Below are positions 55,799-63,809 of a stretch of DNA of 64,000 nucleotides, piece by piece. Made by a program: the position numbers and the translations under genes. The DNA lies in the NCBI RefSeq assembly GCF_003581425.1, contig NZ_QXTG01000001.1, positions 1,054,001 to 1,118,000 of the forward strand, read 5' to 3'. The number at the start of each line of letters is the position of its first letter. Position 1 is the first letter of the stretch. Under the pieces are notes generated by a model. The model was given only the letters and a program-made list of their open reading frames with translations. It had not been told where the DNA came from and made no database searches. Source of the stretch: Amnibacterium setariae (GTDB lineage: Bacteria; Actinomycetota; Actinomycetes; Actinomycetales; Microbacteriaceae).

Positions 55799-58222
55799 AT
55801 GCCGCTGACCCCGACGGAGCCCGCCGTGCCGGCCGCCGACGTCCGCGCCGCGCTGACCCGTGCGGCCCGCGGCGAGCGCGCGGGTCGGCTCGACGCCGCG
55901 ACCGCGACGTCGCTGCTCGCCGCGCGCGGGCCGGAGCTGGAGGCGCTGCTCGACCTCGCCTCGGCGGCCAGGGACGCGGGGGCGACGGCGCGCGGCGGCG
56001 ACACCGGCCGCGTCATCACCTACTCGCGCAAGGTCTTCATCCCGCTCACGACGCTGTGCCGGGACCGCTGCCACTACTGCACCTTCGTCGACACCCCGCA
56101 CGGGCTGCTGCGGAAGGGCGAGGCCGCCTACCTGGAGCCCGAGCAGGTGCTCGCGATCGCGCGGGAGGGCGCCGCGGCGGGCTGCCGCGAGGCGCTCTTC
56201 ACCCTCGGGGACCGGCCGGAGGCGCGCTGGACCGCGGCGGCGGACTGGCTCGCGGCCCACGGCTACGGCTCGACGCTCGAGTACCTCGCGGCGATGGCGC
56301 GGCTCGTGCTCGACCAGACCGGCCTGCTGCCGCACCTGAACCCCGGCGTGCTGACGTGGATCGAGCTGCAGCGCCTCCGGCCCCTCGCGCCGTCGATGGG
56401 GATGATGCTCGAGACGACGTCCGTGCCGCTCTGGGCGCAGCGCGGCGGCGCGCACTTCGGGTCGCCGGACAAGGACCCGGCGCTGCGGCTGCAGGTGCTC
56501 GAGGACGCGGGGCGCAGCCGCGTGCCGTTCACGTCCGGCGTGCTGCTCGGGATCGGGGAGACGCTGCGCGACGCCGCGGACTCCCTCGTCGCGATCCGCG
56601 ACGCCCACGACCGGTGGGGGCACGTGCAGGAGACGATCGTGCAGAACTTCCGGGCGAAGGCGCGGACGGCGATGCAGGGCGCCCCGGACCTCGCGACCGA
56701 TCGCTACGTCGCGGCCGTCGCGACCGCGCGCCTCGTGCTCGGCCCCGACGCGCACCTGCAGGCGCCCCCGAACCTCACCGACGAGCGCGAGCTCGGCCTG
56801 CTGATCCGCGCGGGCATCGACGACTGGGGCGGCGTGAGCCCCGTCACCCCGGACCACGTCAACCCGGAGCGGCCCTGGCCCCACGTGGACGACCTGGCCC
56901 GGCTGACCGCGGAGCACGGGTACCGGCTCCGCCAGCGCCTGACCGCCCACCCGCGCTGGCTCGGCGACGAGTGGATCGACCCCGCCCTCCGCGCCGCGGT
57001 CGACGCCCACGCCGATGCGACCGGCCTCGCCGCGGAGGCGGGCGCCCCGGTCCGGCTCGCCGTCCCGCGCGCGCCCGCGTCGCTCGACCGCCTCGTCGGG
57101 CGCGCCGAGGACGACCCGGACGGGCTCGCCGACGACGACTGGGCCGCGCTCCTCTCGGCCGACGGCGACGACCTCGAGGCGCTCGCCGCAGCGGCGGACC
57201 GGGCGCGCGCGGCGACGACCGGCGACGTGCTCACCTTCGTCGCGAACCGGAACCTCGACGGCACCCGCTGGGACCCGGAGGGGCGGCGCGGCGGCCTCGC
57301 CGCGGACGACGTCGCGCTGCTCGCCGCGGAGGCGTGGGCGGCCGGCGCGACCGAGGTGTGCGTGCAGGGGCCGCTCCACCCCGCGCTGCCCGGCGAGGCG
57401 TTCCCGGCCCTCGTCCGCGCGCTGAAGGCCGGCGCGCCCGGCATCCACGTCCACGCCTTCCGGCCCGCGGAGGTGCTCGACGGCGCGAACCGCGCCGGGA
57501 CCTCCCCGGAGGCGTTCCTCCGGCAGCTGCGCGCCGCCGGCGTCGGGAGCGTGCCGGGCACCGCCGCCCGCGTCCTCGACGACCGGATCCGCGCGGCGCT
57601 CTCCGGCGGCACCGACCCCTCCGTCGCCCGGTGGGTAGCCGTGGTCCGCGCCGCGCACCGCGCGGGCCTCCGCTCGACGGCGACCCTGGTCCACGGCCAT
57701 CTCGAGACGCCGCTGCAGGTCGTCGCGCACCTCCGGCGCCTCGTGGCGATCCAGGACGACACGGGCGGGTTCACCGAGCTGATCGCGATGCCGTTCGTCC
57801 CCGCCGACTCGCCCGTCGGGGTCCCTGCGGGCAGCCGCCGCGGCCCCTCGCCGCGGGAGGTCCGCGCCGTCCACGCGGTCGCGCGACTGCTGCTGCGCGG
57901 CCGCATCGACCACGTGCAGGCCGCCTGGCCGAAGATCGGGCTCGACGGCGCCCGGAGCGTGCTCGCCGGCGGCGCGGACGACCTCGGCGGCCTGCTCCTG
58001 CCGGGCGCCGCCCACCCCGACGCGGGAGCGGAGGCCGGCCGGTCGATCGCGGTCCCGGACGTCGACGCGGTCGCCGCCGGGCTCGGGCGGACGGTCGTGC
58101 AGCGGACGACGACCTACGGCCGTGCCGACCCGGAGCGGGTCGCCGCGGTCCGCGCGCACCGGGCCCCGGTGCTCCCGGTCGCCGGGGAGGCCGCGCGGCG
58201 CCTGCTGCCCGTCGCCTCGTGA
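55799..58222 (+). CDS. FO synthase-like protein (FbiC: CofG plus CofH) with defective CofH half
   Basis: 807 residues. Canonical FbiC makes the deazaflavin FO for coenzyme F420. The CofG half (about 60-400) is intact: SRKVFIPLTTLCRDRCHYCTF gives the CxxxCxxC cluster ligands (Cys87, Cys91, Cys94), followed by MGMMLETTS and QNFRAKARTAM. The CofH half (about 460-780) is recognisable through GATEVCVQGPLHP, GIHVHAFRPAEVL, VPGTAARVLDD and GGFTELIAMPFVP. Where its own CxxxCxxC should be, the sequence is NRNLDGTRWDPEGRRGG, with no cysteine and about a dozen residues fewer. No frameshift is present. FO synthesis by this protein alone is doubtful. Confidence 0.88.
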   Translation: MPLTPTEPAVPAADVRAALTRAARGERAGRLDAATATSLLAARGPELEALLDLASAARDAGATARGGDTGRVITYSRKVFIPLTTLCRDRCHYCTFVDTPHGLLRKGEAAYLEPEQVLAIAREGAAAGCREALFTLGDRPEARWTAAADWLAAHGYGSTLEYLAAMARLVLDQTGLLPHLNPGVLTWIELQRLRPLAPSMGMMLETTSVPLWAQRGGAHFGSPDKDPALRLQVLEDAGRSRVPFTSGVLLGIGETLRDAADSLVAIRDAHDRWGHVQETIVQNFRAKARTAMQGAPDLATDRYVAAVATARLVLGPDAHLQAPPNLTDERELGLLIRAGIDDWGGVSPVTPDHVNPERPWPHVDDLARLTAEHGYRLRQRLTAHPRWLGDEWIDPALRAAVDAHADATGLAAEAGAPVRLAVPRAPASLDRLVGRAEDDPDGLADDDWAALLSADGDDLEALAAAADRARAATTGDVLTFVANRNLDGTRWDPEGRRGGLAADDVALLAAEAWAAGATEVCVQGPLHPALPGEAFPALVRALKAGAPGIHVHAFRPAEVLDGANRAGTSPEAFLRQLRAAGVGSVPGTAARVLDDRIRAALSGGTDPSVARWVAVVRAAHRAGLRSTATLVHGHLETPLQVVAHLRRLVAIQDDTGGFTELIAMPFVPADSPVGVPAGSRRGPSPREVRAVHAVARLLLRGRIDHVQAAWPKIGLDGARSVLAGGADDLGGLLLPGAAHPDAGAEAGRSIAVPDVDAVAAGLGRTVVQRTTTYGRADPERVAAVRAHRAPVLPVAGEAARRLLPVAS

Positions 58223-59724
58223 GCGGCGCCGCGACCGAGCACGTCCGCGTCTGCGTCGTCGGCGCGGGCTTCGCGGGCATCGGGCTCGCGCTGCGGCTCG
58301 CGGCGGCGGGGGAGGACGACGTCGTCGTGCTCGAGCGGCGGGACGGCGTCGGCGGCACCTGGCACGACAACACCTACCCGGGGGTCGCCTGCGACATCCC
58401 CGCGCACCTCTACTCCTTCTCGTTCGCGCCCGAGGCCGGCTGGAGCCGGCGCTACCCCTCCGGGCCGGAGGTCCGCGCCTACCTCGAGCGCTGCGCCCGG
58501 CCGGTCGCGGACCGCATCCGGCTCGGCACGACCGTGCGGTCGGCCGCGTGGGACGCGGACGACGCCGTCTGGCGCGTCGAGGCGGGGGAGTCGCGCCTGA
58601 CCGCCGACGTGCTCGTGCTCGCGGTCGGCCGTCTCGCCGAGCCGTGGACGCCGCCGCTGCCTGGCCTCCCGACCTTCCCCGGTCCCGTGGTGCACACGGC
58701 CCGCTGGCCGGCGGGCCTCGAGGTGGCCGGCCGTCGGGTCGGCGTCGTCGGCACGGGCGCCTCCGCGGTGCAGCTCGTGCCGCGCCTCGTCGAACGGGGC
58801 GCCGAGGTCGTCGTGCTCCAGCGCAGCGCCCCCTGGGTGCTCCCGCGCGAGGACCGCGCCTACCCGCCCGCCGAACGGGCCGCCTTCGCGCGGGACGACG
58901 CGCATCGCCGTGCGCACCGCGCCGCGCTCTTCGCCGAGCAGGAGGCGGTCTTCGCCGCCCGGCTGGCCGGTTCCCCGGAGCAGGCCGCGCTGCGCGACCG
59001 CGCACTCGCGCACCTCGCGGCGCAGGTGCCGCCGGGCCCGCTCCGCGACGCGCTGCGGCCGGCCGATGCGGTCGGCTGCCGGCGGATCGCGCTGAGCGAC
59101 GACTGGTACCCCGCCTTCGTCCGCGGCGGCGCCGTGCTCGAGCCGAGCGCCCTCGCCCGGCTCGACGGGCGCGTCGCGGTCGCGGCCTCCGGTCGGCGCA
59201 GCGCGGACCTCGACGCGCTCGTGCTCGCGACCGGCTTCGTGATGGCGCGCCCGCCCCTCGCCGACGCCGTGGTCGGGGAGCGCGGCACGCTCGCGGCGGC
59301 CTGGCGGCACGGGATGCGCGCCTACGCCACGGTCGCGGTGCCCGGCTTCCCGAACCTGTTCGTGCTCGACGGCCCGAACGCTGCGCTCGGCCACAACTCC
59401 GCCGTGCACGTGATCGAGTCGCAGATCGCGTACGTGCTCGGCGCGCTCGCCCACGGCGGGGACGGCGCCGTCCTCGCGGTGACGGAGGCGGCGACGGCCG
59501 CGTACACGGCGGAGGTCGACGCCCGCGCCGAGGGCACCGTCTGGACGACCTGCGACACCCGCTACCGGGACCCGGCGAGCGGCCGCCTCACCGTGCTCTG
59601 GCCGGGCACGGCGACCTCCTTCCGCGAGCGGAACGGCGTGTTCGACCCGGCGCCCTACCGCGTCCGCCGCCCGGCCCCGGCGAGCGCGAGCTCGGGGGCG
59701 CGGGGCCCGGCCTCGACCGGCTGA
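58219..59724 (+). CDS. Flavin-containing monooxygenase, Baeyer-Villiger type
   Basis: 501 residues. FAD motif VCVVGAGFAGIGLALRL, then GVGGTWHDNTYPGVACDIPAHLYSFSF, NADPH motif VGVVGTGASAVQLVPRL, and the BVMO fingerprint FPGPVVHTARWP all present. ATGF-type end of the nucleotide fold is LVLATGFVMARPP. It would insert oxygen into a ketone; substrate unknown. GTG 58219 overlaps the FbiC-like stop as GTGA. The 3' end overlaps the convergent MerR gene by 70 bases. Confidence 0.92.
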   Translation: MSGAATEHVRVCVVGAGFAGIGLALRLAAAGEDDVVVLERRDGVGGTWHDNTYPGVACDIPAHLYSFSFAPEAGWSRRYPSGPEVRAYLERCARPVADRIRLGTTVRSAAWDADDAVWRVEAGESRLTADVLVLAVGRLAEPWTPPLPGLPTFPGPVVHTARWPAGLEVAGRRVGVVGTGASAVQLVPRLVERGAEVVVLQRSAPWVLPREDRAYPPAERAAFARDDAHRRAHRAALFAEQEAVFAARLAGSPEQAALRDRALAHLAAQVPPGPLRDALRPADAVGCRRIALSDDWYPAFVRGGAVLEPSALARLDGRVAVAASGRRSADLDALVLATGFVMARPPLADAVVGERGTLAAAWRHGMRAYATVAVPGFPNLFVLDGPNAALGHNSAVHVIESQIAYVLGALAHGGDGAVLAVTEAATAAYTAEVDARAEGTVWTTCDTRYRDPASGRLTVLWPGTATSFRERNGVFDPAPYRVRRPAPASASSGARGPASTG

Positions 59725-60143
59725 GGGTCGACGCCCGCCGCCTCCGCGGCGCCGTCGTAGGGCGACCAGGCGGGCTCGCGGAGGGCCGGGCAGTGCTCCG
59801 GCGTCGGGTGGTTCGCGATGTCGATCATCCGGTCGAGCGCGTCCCGCGCCGCCGTCAGGTCGGTCATCAGCGCGGTGATCCGCTCGCGCTCCGCCGCCAT
59901 CAGCGCGAACGCCTCGGGGGAGCCCTGCCCGGTCTCGATGCAGGGCATCAGCCGCAGCACCGTGCGGCTCGGGAGCCCGGCCGCGAAGAGCTGCTGGATC
60001 AGCCGCACCCGCTCGACCGCCGAGTCGGGGTAGACCCGCTGGCCGCCGCCGGTGCGCTCCGACGTCAGCAGCCCCTGCTCCTCGTAGTACCGGAGGGCGC
60101 GGGTGCTGACCCCCGCCCGGCTCGCGACCTCGCCGATCCGCAC
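59655..60143 (-). CDS. MerR family transcriptional regulator
   Basis: 162 residues from GTG 60143 (a GTG immediately before is also possible; GGAGG lies just upstream). The helix-turn-helix VRIGEVASRAGVSTRALRYYEEQGLLTSERTGGGQRVYP is unmistakable, followed by the dimerisation helix RERITALMTDLTAARDALDRMI. No cysteine pattern for metals; the short C-terminal region with HCPAL is typical of MerR proteins sensing organics or redox. Divergent from the SDR gene, with a MerR-style promoter between. Confidence 0.92.
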   Translation of the reverse strand: MRIGEVASRAGVSTRALRYYEEQGLLTSERTGGGQRVYPDSAVERVRLIQQLFAAGLPSRTVLRLMPCIETGQGSPEAFALMAAERERITALMTDLTAARDALDRMIDIANHPTPEHCPALREPAWSPYDGAAEAAGVDPQPVEAGPRAPELALAGAGRRTR

Positions 60144-60171
60144 CACTGCCTCCTGCCAGGGCGTCCCCGAT

Positions 60172-60203
60172 TTGACGTTGACGCCGACGTCAGGTCCTAC
60201 GGT
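60172..60203 (+). promoter_or_regulatory. MerR-type promoter with over-long spacer and dyad
   Basis: -35 TTGACG (60172-60177) and -10 TACGGT (60198-60203) are 20 bases apart. The dyad TGACGT-N8-ACGTCA (60173-60192) starts within the -35 box and extends across most of the spacer, the standard design for activators that untwist DNA. It directs transcription of the SDR at 60274. Confidence 0.65.
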
Positions 60204-60273
60204 AGCCGCCGCCGACGAGCCCACCGGCCCGCCGGCGCCACGGAACCGACATCGACAGGAACACGGCACCGCA

Positions 60274-60996
60274 ATGAACGTCACCGACCAGATCGCCCTC
60301 GTCACCGGAGCCAACCGCGGCATCGGCAGGCAGTACGTCCTCGAGCTGCTGGAGCGCGGCGCGCGCCGCGTCTACGCGACGGCCCGCCGTCCCGAGGCCC
60401 TGGACCTCGCCGACCACCGGGTCGTGCCGCTGCGCCTCGACCTGCTCGACCGCGGGTCGATCGCCGCCGCGGCGGCCGCCGCGCCCGACGTCACCGTGCT
60501 CGTGAACAACGCGGGCATCTCGACGGGCGCCGGGCTCGTCACCGGGGACCTCGTCGACGCGCACCGGGAGATGGACACGCACCTCTGGGGCACGCTCGAC
60601 GTGATCCGGGCCTTCGCCCCGGTGCTCGCCGGCAACCGCGGCGGCGCGGTCGTGAACGTGCTCTCGGCGCTGTCCTGGTTCGCCGCTCCGCGCGGCGGCG
60701 CCTACGCGGTCGCGAAGGCGGCCGAGTGGAACATGACGAACGCCGTGCGCCTCGAGCTCGCGGCGCAGGGCACGCTCGTGCAGGGCGTCCTGCTCGGCGC
60801 CGCCGAGACCGACATCACGGCCGGCTACGACGGGCCGATGATCGACCCGCGCGACGTGCCGCGCGCCTCCCTCGACGCCCTCGGGTCGGACGCAATCGAG
60901 GTGATCGTCGACGACTGGACCGCCATGGTGAAGCAGTCCGTGTCGGGCGACCCCGCCGAGTTCTACGAGCGGATCACGCAGCTGCTCGGCGCCTAG
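60274..60996 (+). CDS. SDR family oxidoreductase, MerR-controlled
   Basis: 240 residues. TGANRGIGRQYVLELLERGA at 11-30, LRLDLLDRGS, VLVNNAGISTG near 85, LSALSWFA with the catalytic serine and YAVAKAAEWNMT with Tyr/Lys. The family (SDR family protein of MerR-SDR pairs) often reduces aldehydes or quinones. Position directly after the MerR promoter makes it the probable target of that regulator. ATG 60274 after AGGAAC is a modest ribosome site. Confidence 0.87.
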   Translation: MNVTDQIALVTGANRGIGRQYVLELLERGARRVYATARRPEALDLADHRVVPLRLDLLDRGSIAAAAAAAPDVTVLVNNAGISTGAGLVTGDLVDAHREMDTHLWGTLDVIRAFAPVLAGNRGGAVVNVLSALSWFAAPRGGAYAVAKAAEWNMTNAVRLELAAQGTLVQGVLLGAAETDITAGYDGPMIDPRDVPRASLDALGSDAIEVIVDDWTAMVKQSVSGDPAEFYERITQLLGA

Positions 60997-61132
60997 CGGA
61001 GCGGGGGTCCTGCCGGGCCCCGGTCCGACGGGGGATCTGGATCGGGGTCGCGGCGGATCCGACGCTTGCAGGAGCCCGGTCCCAGGCGTCCATCGCGCGC
61101 TGGGCCGGGCCTCGAGAAGCAGAGGATCCGAA

Positions 61133-62338
61133 TTGTCCGACACCCGATCAGCCGATCCCGCCGACACCGCCGCGCCCAGCGCGCCGCCCACGACGGGACG
61201 AGCGTCCTGGGCGGGCGTCGTCTCGCTGGGGCTCGGCATCTTCGCGATCGTCATGTCCGAGTTCCTCCCCGCGAGCCTGCTGCCGCTGCTCGCGCGCGGG
61301 GTCGCCGTGTCCGTGGGGGAGGCGGGTCTGGCGGTGAGTGTCACCGCCTTCGCGGGCGCGCTGTCCGCCCTCTTCATCTCCGCGGTCCTGCCGCGGGCCG
61401 ACCGACGGCGGGTCATGCTCGGGCTCACCGTCCTGGCGGTGCTCTCCGACGTGGTCGTCGCCGTCGCGCCGAACCTCGTCGTCGTCCTCGCCGCGCGGCT
61501 GCTGCTCGGCGTCGCGCTCGGCGGCTTCTGGGCGATGGCCACCGCGATGGCGGCGAACCTCGTGCACCCGGATCACGTCGGCCGCGCGCTGACGGTGATC
61601 AACTCGGGCGTCGCCGTGGCGACCGTCGCCGCCGTGCCGCTCGGCGCCTGGCTCGCCGGCGTCTGGGGCTGGCGAGCCGTGTTCCTGCTCGGCGCCGGCG
61701 TCGCCCTGCTCGCCCTGCTGGTGCAGGCGGCGACCCTCCCGCACGTCCGGCCCGCCCCCGGCTCCGGCCTGCGGGCGCTCGGCTCGGTGCTCCGCTCGGG
61801 CGTCGTCCTCGGCGGCCTGCTCGCGGTGCTCCTGATCTTCAGCGGGCACTTCGCCGGCTTCACCTACGTCCGCCCCGCGGCGCAGGCGCTCTCCGGCATC
61901 GACGCGGGTGGCTTCGCGATCCTGCTCCTCGTGTTCGGCGTCGCGAACCTCCTCGGCACGACGGCGAGCGGCCCGCTCGCGGACCGCGCGCCGCGGGTCG
62001 GCGTGCTGCTGTTCCCCGCGGTCCTCGGCGTCGGCATGCTCGGCGTGCTCGTCGCCGGGCACACGACGGCCGGCCTGTTCGCCGCGGCGGCGCTCTGGGG
62101 CTTCGGCTTCGGCGGCGTGCCGACCACGGTGCTGAGCTGGGGTGCACGGACCGAGCCCGCCCGCCTCGAGCAGATCGGCGGCGTCATCGTGACCGTCTGC
62201 AACCTCGCGATCGCCGTCGGCGCCTTCGTCGGAGGCGTGCTGGTCGATCAGGTCGCCGTCAGCGGCCCGCTGCTCGGCGGCGGGGTCGCCGCGATCCTCG
62301 GCGCACTCGTGCTCACGAGCCTGCGGGCGCGGCGGTGA
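61133..62338 (+). CDS. MFS transporter, DHA1 type
   Basis: 401 residues and 12 predicted segments. SLGLGIFAIVMSEFLPASLLPLL at the start, PRADRRRVMLGLTVLAVLSDVV (motif A region), NSGVAVATVAAVPLGAWLAG (motif C-like). Close to the AraJ/YdhP-type arabinose or drug exporters. TTG 61133 follows GAGGAT. The stop overlaps the next gene as GTGA. Confidence 0.88.
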   Translation: MSDTRSADPADTAAPSAPPTTGRASWAGVVSLGLGIFAIVMSEFLPASLLPLLARGVAVSVGEAGLAVSVTAFAGALSALFISAVLPRADRRRVMLGLTVLAVLSDVVVAVAPNLVVVLAARLLLGVALGGFWAMATAMAANLVHPDHVGRALTVINSGVAVATVAAVPLGAWLAGVWGWRAVFLLGAGVALLALLVQAATLPHVRPAPGSGLRALGSVLRSGVVLGGLLAVLLIFSGHFAGFTYVRPAAQALSGIDAGGFAILLLVFGVANLLGTTASGPLADRAPRVGVLLFPAVLGVGMLGVLVAGHTTAGLFAAAALWGFGFGGVPTTVLSWGARTEPARLEQIGGVIVTVCNLAIAVGAFVGGVLVDQVAVSGPLLGGGVAAILGALVLTSLRARR

Positions 62339-63018
62339 GCGTCCTCGGCATCCTCGGCGCGGGCCAGGCGGGTTCCGTGCTCGCCGCCGCGGCGATCGCC
62401 GCCGGCTGGGACGTCGTCATCGCGAACTCGCGCGGCCCGGCGACCCTCGAAGGCTTCGCCCGGCGGCTCGGGCCCCGTGCCCGGGCCGCTCGGGCCGGGG
62501 AAGCGGCGGACGCCGCCGACCTCGCCTTCCTCGCGTTCCCGTACGGCCCCGCCACCCCGTTGCCCGTTCGGGAGCTGACCGGCAAGGTCGTCGTCGACAA
62601 CAACAACCACATGGTCCGGCGGGACGGGATCATCCCGGAGGTCGACTCCGGCCGCAGGACCGTGCACGAGCTGCGGCAGGCGCAGCTGCCCGGCGCGACG
62701 GTCGTGGCCGCGTTCACGCACGTGCAGTTCCACGCCCGACCCGTGATCCGCGTCCCGGAGGACGAGCTGCCCGCGCTGGTGCGGCTCGCCCGCCCGGCGG
62801 GAGCGCTCGACCGGAAGGCGCTCGCCGTGGCCGGCGACTCCGCGGCGGCGGTCGAGGCGGTCACCCGCTTCGCCGACGACCTCGGCTTCGACGCGGTGCA
62901 CGCCGGCCCCCTCCGCGACTCCTGGCGCTTCGGCCCCGGGACGCCGGTGTGGCGCCACGCGGTCGACGGCCGGAGCCGCGACGCGCTCGTCCACGACCTC
63001 GCCGCCGCGACGTGGTAG
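62335..63018 (+). CDS. NADP/F420-dependent oxidoreductase-like (NAD(P)-binding domain) protein
   Basis: 227 residues from GTG 62335. LGILGAGQAGSVLAAAAIAAGWDVVIANSRGP is the Rossmann start seen in NADPH-dependent F420 reductases, followed by LAFLAFPYGPATPLP, VVVDNNNHMVRRDG and FTHVQFHARP. Members may reduce F420 or other flavins; some are unrelated reductases. It is coupled to the MFS gene. The FbiC-like gene about 4 kb away makes a deazaflavin link tempting but unproven. Confidence 0.8.
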   Translation: MSVLGILGAGQAGSVLAAAAIAAGWDVVIANSRGPATLEGFARRLGPRARAARAGEAADAADLAFLAFPYGPATPLPVRELTGKVVVDNNNHMVRRDGIIPEVDSGRRTVHELRQAQLPGATVVAAFTHVQFHARPVIRVPEDELPALVRLARPAGALDRKALAVAGDSAAAVEAVTRFADDLGFDAVHAGPLRDSWRFGPGTPVWRHAVDGRSRDALVHDLAAATW

Positions 63019-63033
63019 CGGTCGGCGGGGCGG

Positions 63034-63636
63034 CTACGCGCGGAGGTGCCAGTAGTGGACGGTGCCGCGCCCGCCGTGGCGGGCGATCAGCGTGTCGACG
63101 GAGTCGTGGAGGCCGGAGGGCGAGTGCTCCGCGACGTCGATCTCGACGGACCCGTCCGCTCGAGGGGTGACTCGGGAGACGACGGCGGTGTGGTCCCGGT
63201 CGCCGCTGGCGTCCCAGTCGAACTGCGCGACGTCGCCGACCGCGACCTCGCCGCGGTGCCGGTCGTCGAGCGGGGCGGCGAGATCGGGCCGCGACGCGAG
63301 CCAGCGCATCATCGCGGTCGAGCTCACCCAGGTGCGGGTCGCCGCGCGCCGGCCGAGGGTGCTCGACGTGCCCCACTGGGCGCTCATGGCCCAGCCGCGC
63401 GCGTGCAGGGCCTGGCTCGTGAAGTTGACGCAGTCCGTGCCGCCGAAGTCGCCGTACTCGGGGTTGCGGTGCTGCCAGTACCGCTCGACGTAGGCGAGCT
63501 CGCGCGCGATCGACGGCGACGACGGCCGCGCGTCCGACGGCGGGACGTGGGGGATGGCCCGCCAGGCGATCGGCGCCGCGCCGGCGATCAGCACGAGCGC
63601 CGTGGCGCCGGCGATGACCCAGGACCGGCGCCGCAT
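63034..63636 (-). CDS. Secreted amidase-domain protein (Amidase_6-like)
   Basis: 200 residues. Signal peptide: basic MRRRSW, hydrophobic VIAGATALVLIAGAAPIAW. The domain shows YVERYWQHRNPEYGDFGGTDCVNFTSQALHARGW, with the conserved catalytic-type cysteine of the CHAP/amidase group, then DWDASGDRDHTAVVSRV with His, and SIEIDVAEHS-like (here VEIDVAEHSPS). Probably a cell-wall hydrolase, extracellular. A -10 TAGGGT lies 6 bases before ATG 63636. It is the last complete gene of the window. Confidence 0.85.
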   Translation of the reverse strand: MRRRSWVIAGATALVLIAGAAPIAWRAIPHVPPSDARPSSPSIARELAYVERYWQHRNPEYGDFGGTDCVNFTSQALHARGWAMSAQWGTSSTLGRRAATRTWVSSTAMMRWLASRPDLAAPLDDRHRGEVAVGDVAQFDWDASGDRDHTAVVSRVTPRADGSVEIDVAEHSPSGLHDSVDTLIARHGGRGTVHYWHLRA

Positions 63637-63642
63637 CGCGCG

Positions 63643-63648
63643 ACCCTA
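63643..63648 (-). promoter_or_regulatory. -10 element TAGGGT, leaderless-type
   Basis: Minus-strand TAGGGT, 6 bases, ATG 63636 of the amidase-like gene. Confidence 0.5.
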
Positions 63649-63809
63649 GCGCGACCGGGACCAGACGGCACGGGCACGACGCGCGCCGCGCACCGATGAG
63701 GGGTGGCCGTCGGGATCGGCCGCGTGCTCGCGTGCGAGCCCGGTTCCCGCTTCCGCGTCGAGAGCGCGGAGCCGCGCGATCCGACCACGGGCGGGAGCCG
63801 CGGACGAGT

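Noticed and set aside
54572-59724. Very long open frames of over 1400 codons on both strands
   Set aside because: They run antisense or out of frame to the FbiC-like and monooxygenase genes, are Arg/Pro/Ala rich with no domain, and arise because stop codons are rare at this GC content.
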